Positions 5,468-6,359 of a stretch of 6,359 bases of DNA are shown piece after piece. Position numbers and translations under genes: made by a program. Source of the stretch: an uncultured Planctomycetaceae bacterium (lineage in GTDB: Bacteria; Planctomycetota; Planctomycetia; Pirellulales; Thermoguttaceae); the NCBI GenBank assembly GCA_947307005.1, contig CAMZHY010000227.1:1-6359 (forward strand), written 5' to 3'. Position 1 is the stretch's first letter, and every line of letters starts with the position of its first letter. The notes beneath the pieces are model-generated. The model was given only the letters and a program-made list of their open reading frames with translations. It ran no database searches and had not been told where the DNA came from.

Positions 5468-6359
5468 ATGAGAGTTGCGCAGTTATTTCGCACGACGCGG
5501 TTTTGGTCCGTCTTGACGCTGCTGACGTTCGTTTCCTGTTTTAACGGATTCGGCGTCCGCGCCGACGACGCCAAAGACGCGACTTCCGACGATATCGAGG
5601 TCGTTTCCTACTATTTCGGCAATTATCATCTCGACAAACGCAACGAAGAGCGCCTTGGAAAAGGTTGGTCCGAATGGGAATTGGTGAAAAACGCAAGACC
5701 GCGATTTGAAGGTCATCAGCAGCCGAAAGTCCCGCTTTGGGGCTATACCGACGAGGCGGATCCTAAAGACATGGCGCAGAAGATCGACTGCGCCGCGAGC
5801 CACGGCGTCGACGTGTTCCTCTTCGACTGGTATTACTACGACGACGGTCCGTTCCTTGAAAGAACAATCGACGACGGTTTCCTTCACGCGGAGAATCGCG
5901 ATAAGATCAAATTCGCGCTCATGTGGGCTAACCACGATTGGGTTGAAATTTTCCCGAAACACAAAGACGTCCCCAGCGCGCTAATCTATCCTGGAAAGGT
6001 TACGCCCGAAACGTTCGATAAGATTTGCGATCTTGTCATCGAGAAGTATTTTAAACAGCCCAATTATTGGAAAATCAACGGAGCGCCCTATTTTTCCATT
6101 TACGAGTTGACGAAGTTCGGCGAGAATTTCGGCTCTTTCGAGGCGACAAAAGCCGCGATTGAACGGTTCCGCGCGAAAACAAAGGCCGCCGGTTTTCCCG
6201 ATCTCCACCTTAACGCCGTCTACTGGGGAAGACCGAACATCCCGGGCGAAGCGACGCTCACCGACCCCGTGAAGATGATTGAAGGTCTTGGATTCGATTC
6301 GGTCACTTCTTACGTTTGGATTCACCACGTGCCTCTCAACGAGTTGAAGACCGATTTCA
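5468..6359 (+). CDS. Exported GH99-like / WbsX-type glycan-active protein (3' end outside window)
   Basis: 297 codons are visible and the frame is open at the window end. Residues 1-32 form a Sec signal peptide: basic start, hydrophobic core VLTLLTFVSCF, likely cut after Val-Arg-Ala. The mature part begins with a beta strand (EVVSYYFGNYH) and then GWSEWELVKNARPRFEGHQQPKVPLWGY (about 66-93), DPKDMAQKIDCAASHGVDVFLFDWYYYDDGPFL (98-130), KFALMWANHDW (148-158), YWKINGAPYFSIYE (200-213) and LNAVYWG (248-254). This order is typical of the TIM-barrel 'glycoside hydrolase family 99-like' (WbsX) domain. Classical GH99 enzymes are endo-alpha-1,2-mannosidases. WbsX proteins are known from polysaccharide gene clusters, and their exact activity is mostly untested, so the substrate here is open. 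Glu69, Asp120 and Asp157 are conserved-looking acidic residues, but I cannot assign catalytic roles. Cys24 gives only a poor lipobox. It has its own promoter, separate from the upstream unit. Confidence 0.85.
   Translation, partial: MRVAQLFRTTRFWSVLTLLTFVSCFNGFGVRADDAKDATSDDIEVVSYYFGNYHLDKRNEERLGKGWSEWELVKNARPRFEGHQQPKVPLWGYTDEADPKDMAQKIDCAASHGVDVFLFDWYYYDDGPFLERTIDDGFLHAENRDKIKFALMWANHDWVEIFPKHKDVPSALIYPGKVTPETFDKICDLVIEKYFKQPNYWKINGAPYFSIYELTKFGENFGSFEATKAAIERFRAKTKAAGFPDLHLNAVYWGRPNIPGEATLTDPVKMIEGLGFDSVTSYVWIHHVPLNELKTDF

Noticed and set aside
5468..5560. Lipoprotein signal at Cys24 of the GH99-like protein
   Set aside because: The residues before Cys (Thr-Phe-Val-Ser) fit the lipobox poorly, while Val-Arg-Ala at 30-32 is a good signal peptidase I site.
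1..6359. CRISPR, tRNA, rRNA, insertion sequence or prophage signals
   Set aside because: No regularly spaced repeats, cloverleaf or rRNA-like segments, transposase motifs or terminal repeats were seen by reading both strands.

Overview
The window reads as a piece of a Planctomycetota chromosome, probably Pirellulales-like and possibly a gut or anaerobic lineage. The main reason is the first gene pair: the C-terminal end of an ABC-2-type permease, joined by an ATGA overlap to a large membrane-anchored protein rich in Trp, Tyr and charged residues. I recall this pair only from planctomycetes. Use of codons such as gcg, cgc, gac and tcg is uniform across the window, so nothing suggests recent transfer. 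All convincing genes are on the + strand. I see no tRNA, rRNA, CRISPR array, insertion sequence or attachment site.

Layout. (1) 3-665: C-terminal 220 residues of the permease, cut by the window edge. (2) 662-3046: the anchored TPR-like protein. Its reading frame is intact over 795 codons except for one in-frame amber TAG at 938-940. Conceptual genes are therefore a 92-residue N-terminal piece and a piece of at least 663 residues. (3) 3047-3207: an intergenic stretch with a consensus -10 box directly followed by a strong hairpin plus T-run, which is both a terminator for the upstream genes and a possible leader or operator element. (4) 3208-3846: a TetR-family regulator. (5) 3930-5366 (or from a TTG at 3882): a multi-pass membrane protein of unknown function with a lysine-rich tail, probably co-transcribed with the regulator. 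(6) 5346-5467: a second promoter with a TATAAT -10 box and a -35-like box, framed by a perfect CGCCAAAA/TTTTGGCG inverted repeat. (7) 5468 to the window end: an exported protein of the GH99-like/WbsX type, cut at its 3' end.

Functional reading. Genes 1 and 2 probably form one export or envelope system, with the ATPase upstream of the window. The regulator and the unknown membrane protein form a second unit. The GH99-like enzyme starts a third unit with its own promoter and probably acts on glycans outside the cytoplasm. The most notable point is the amber codon. The four stop codons that end genes here are three TGA and one TAA, so TAG occurs only inside this gene. I see no clear evidence for a wholly new system.
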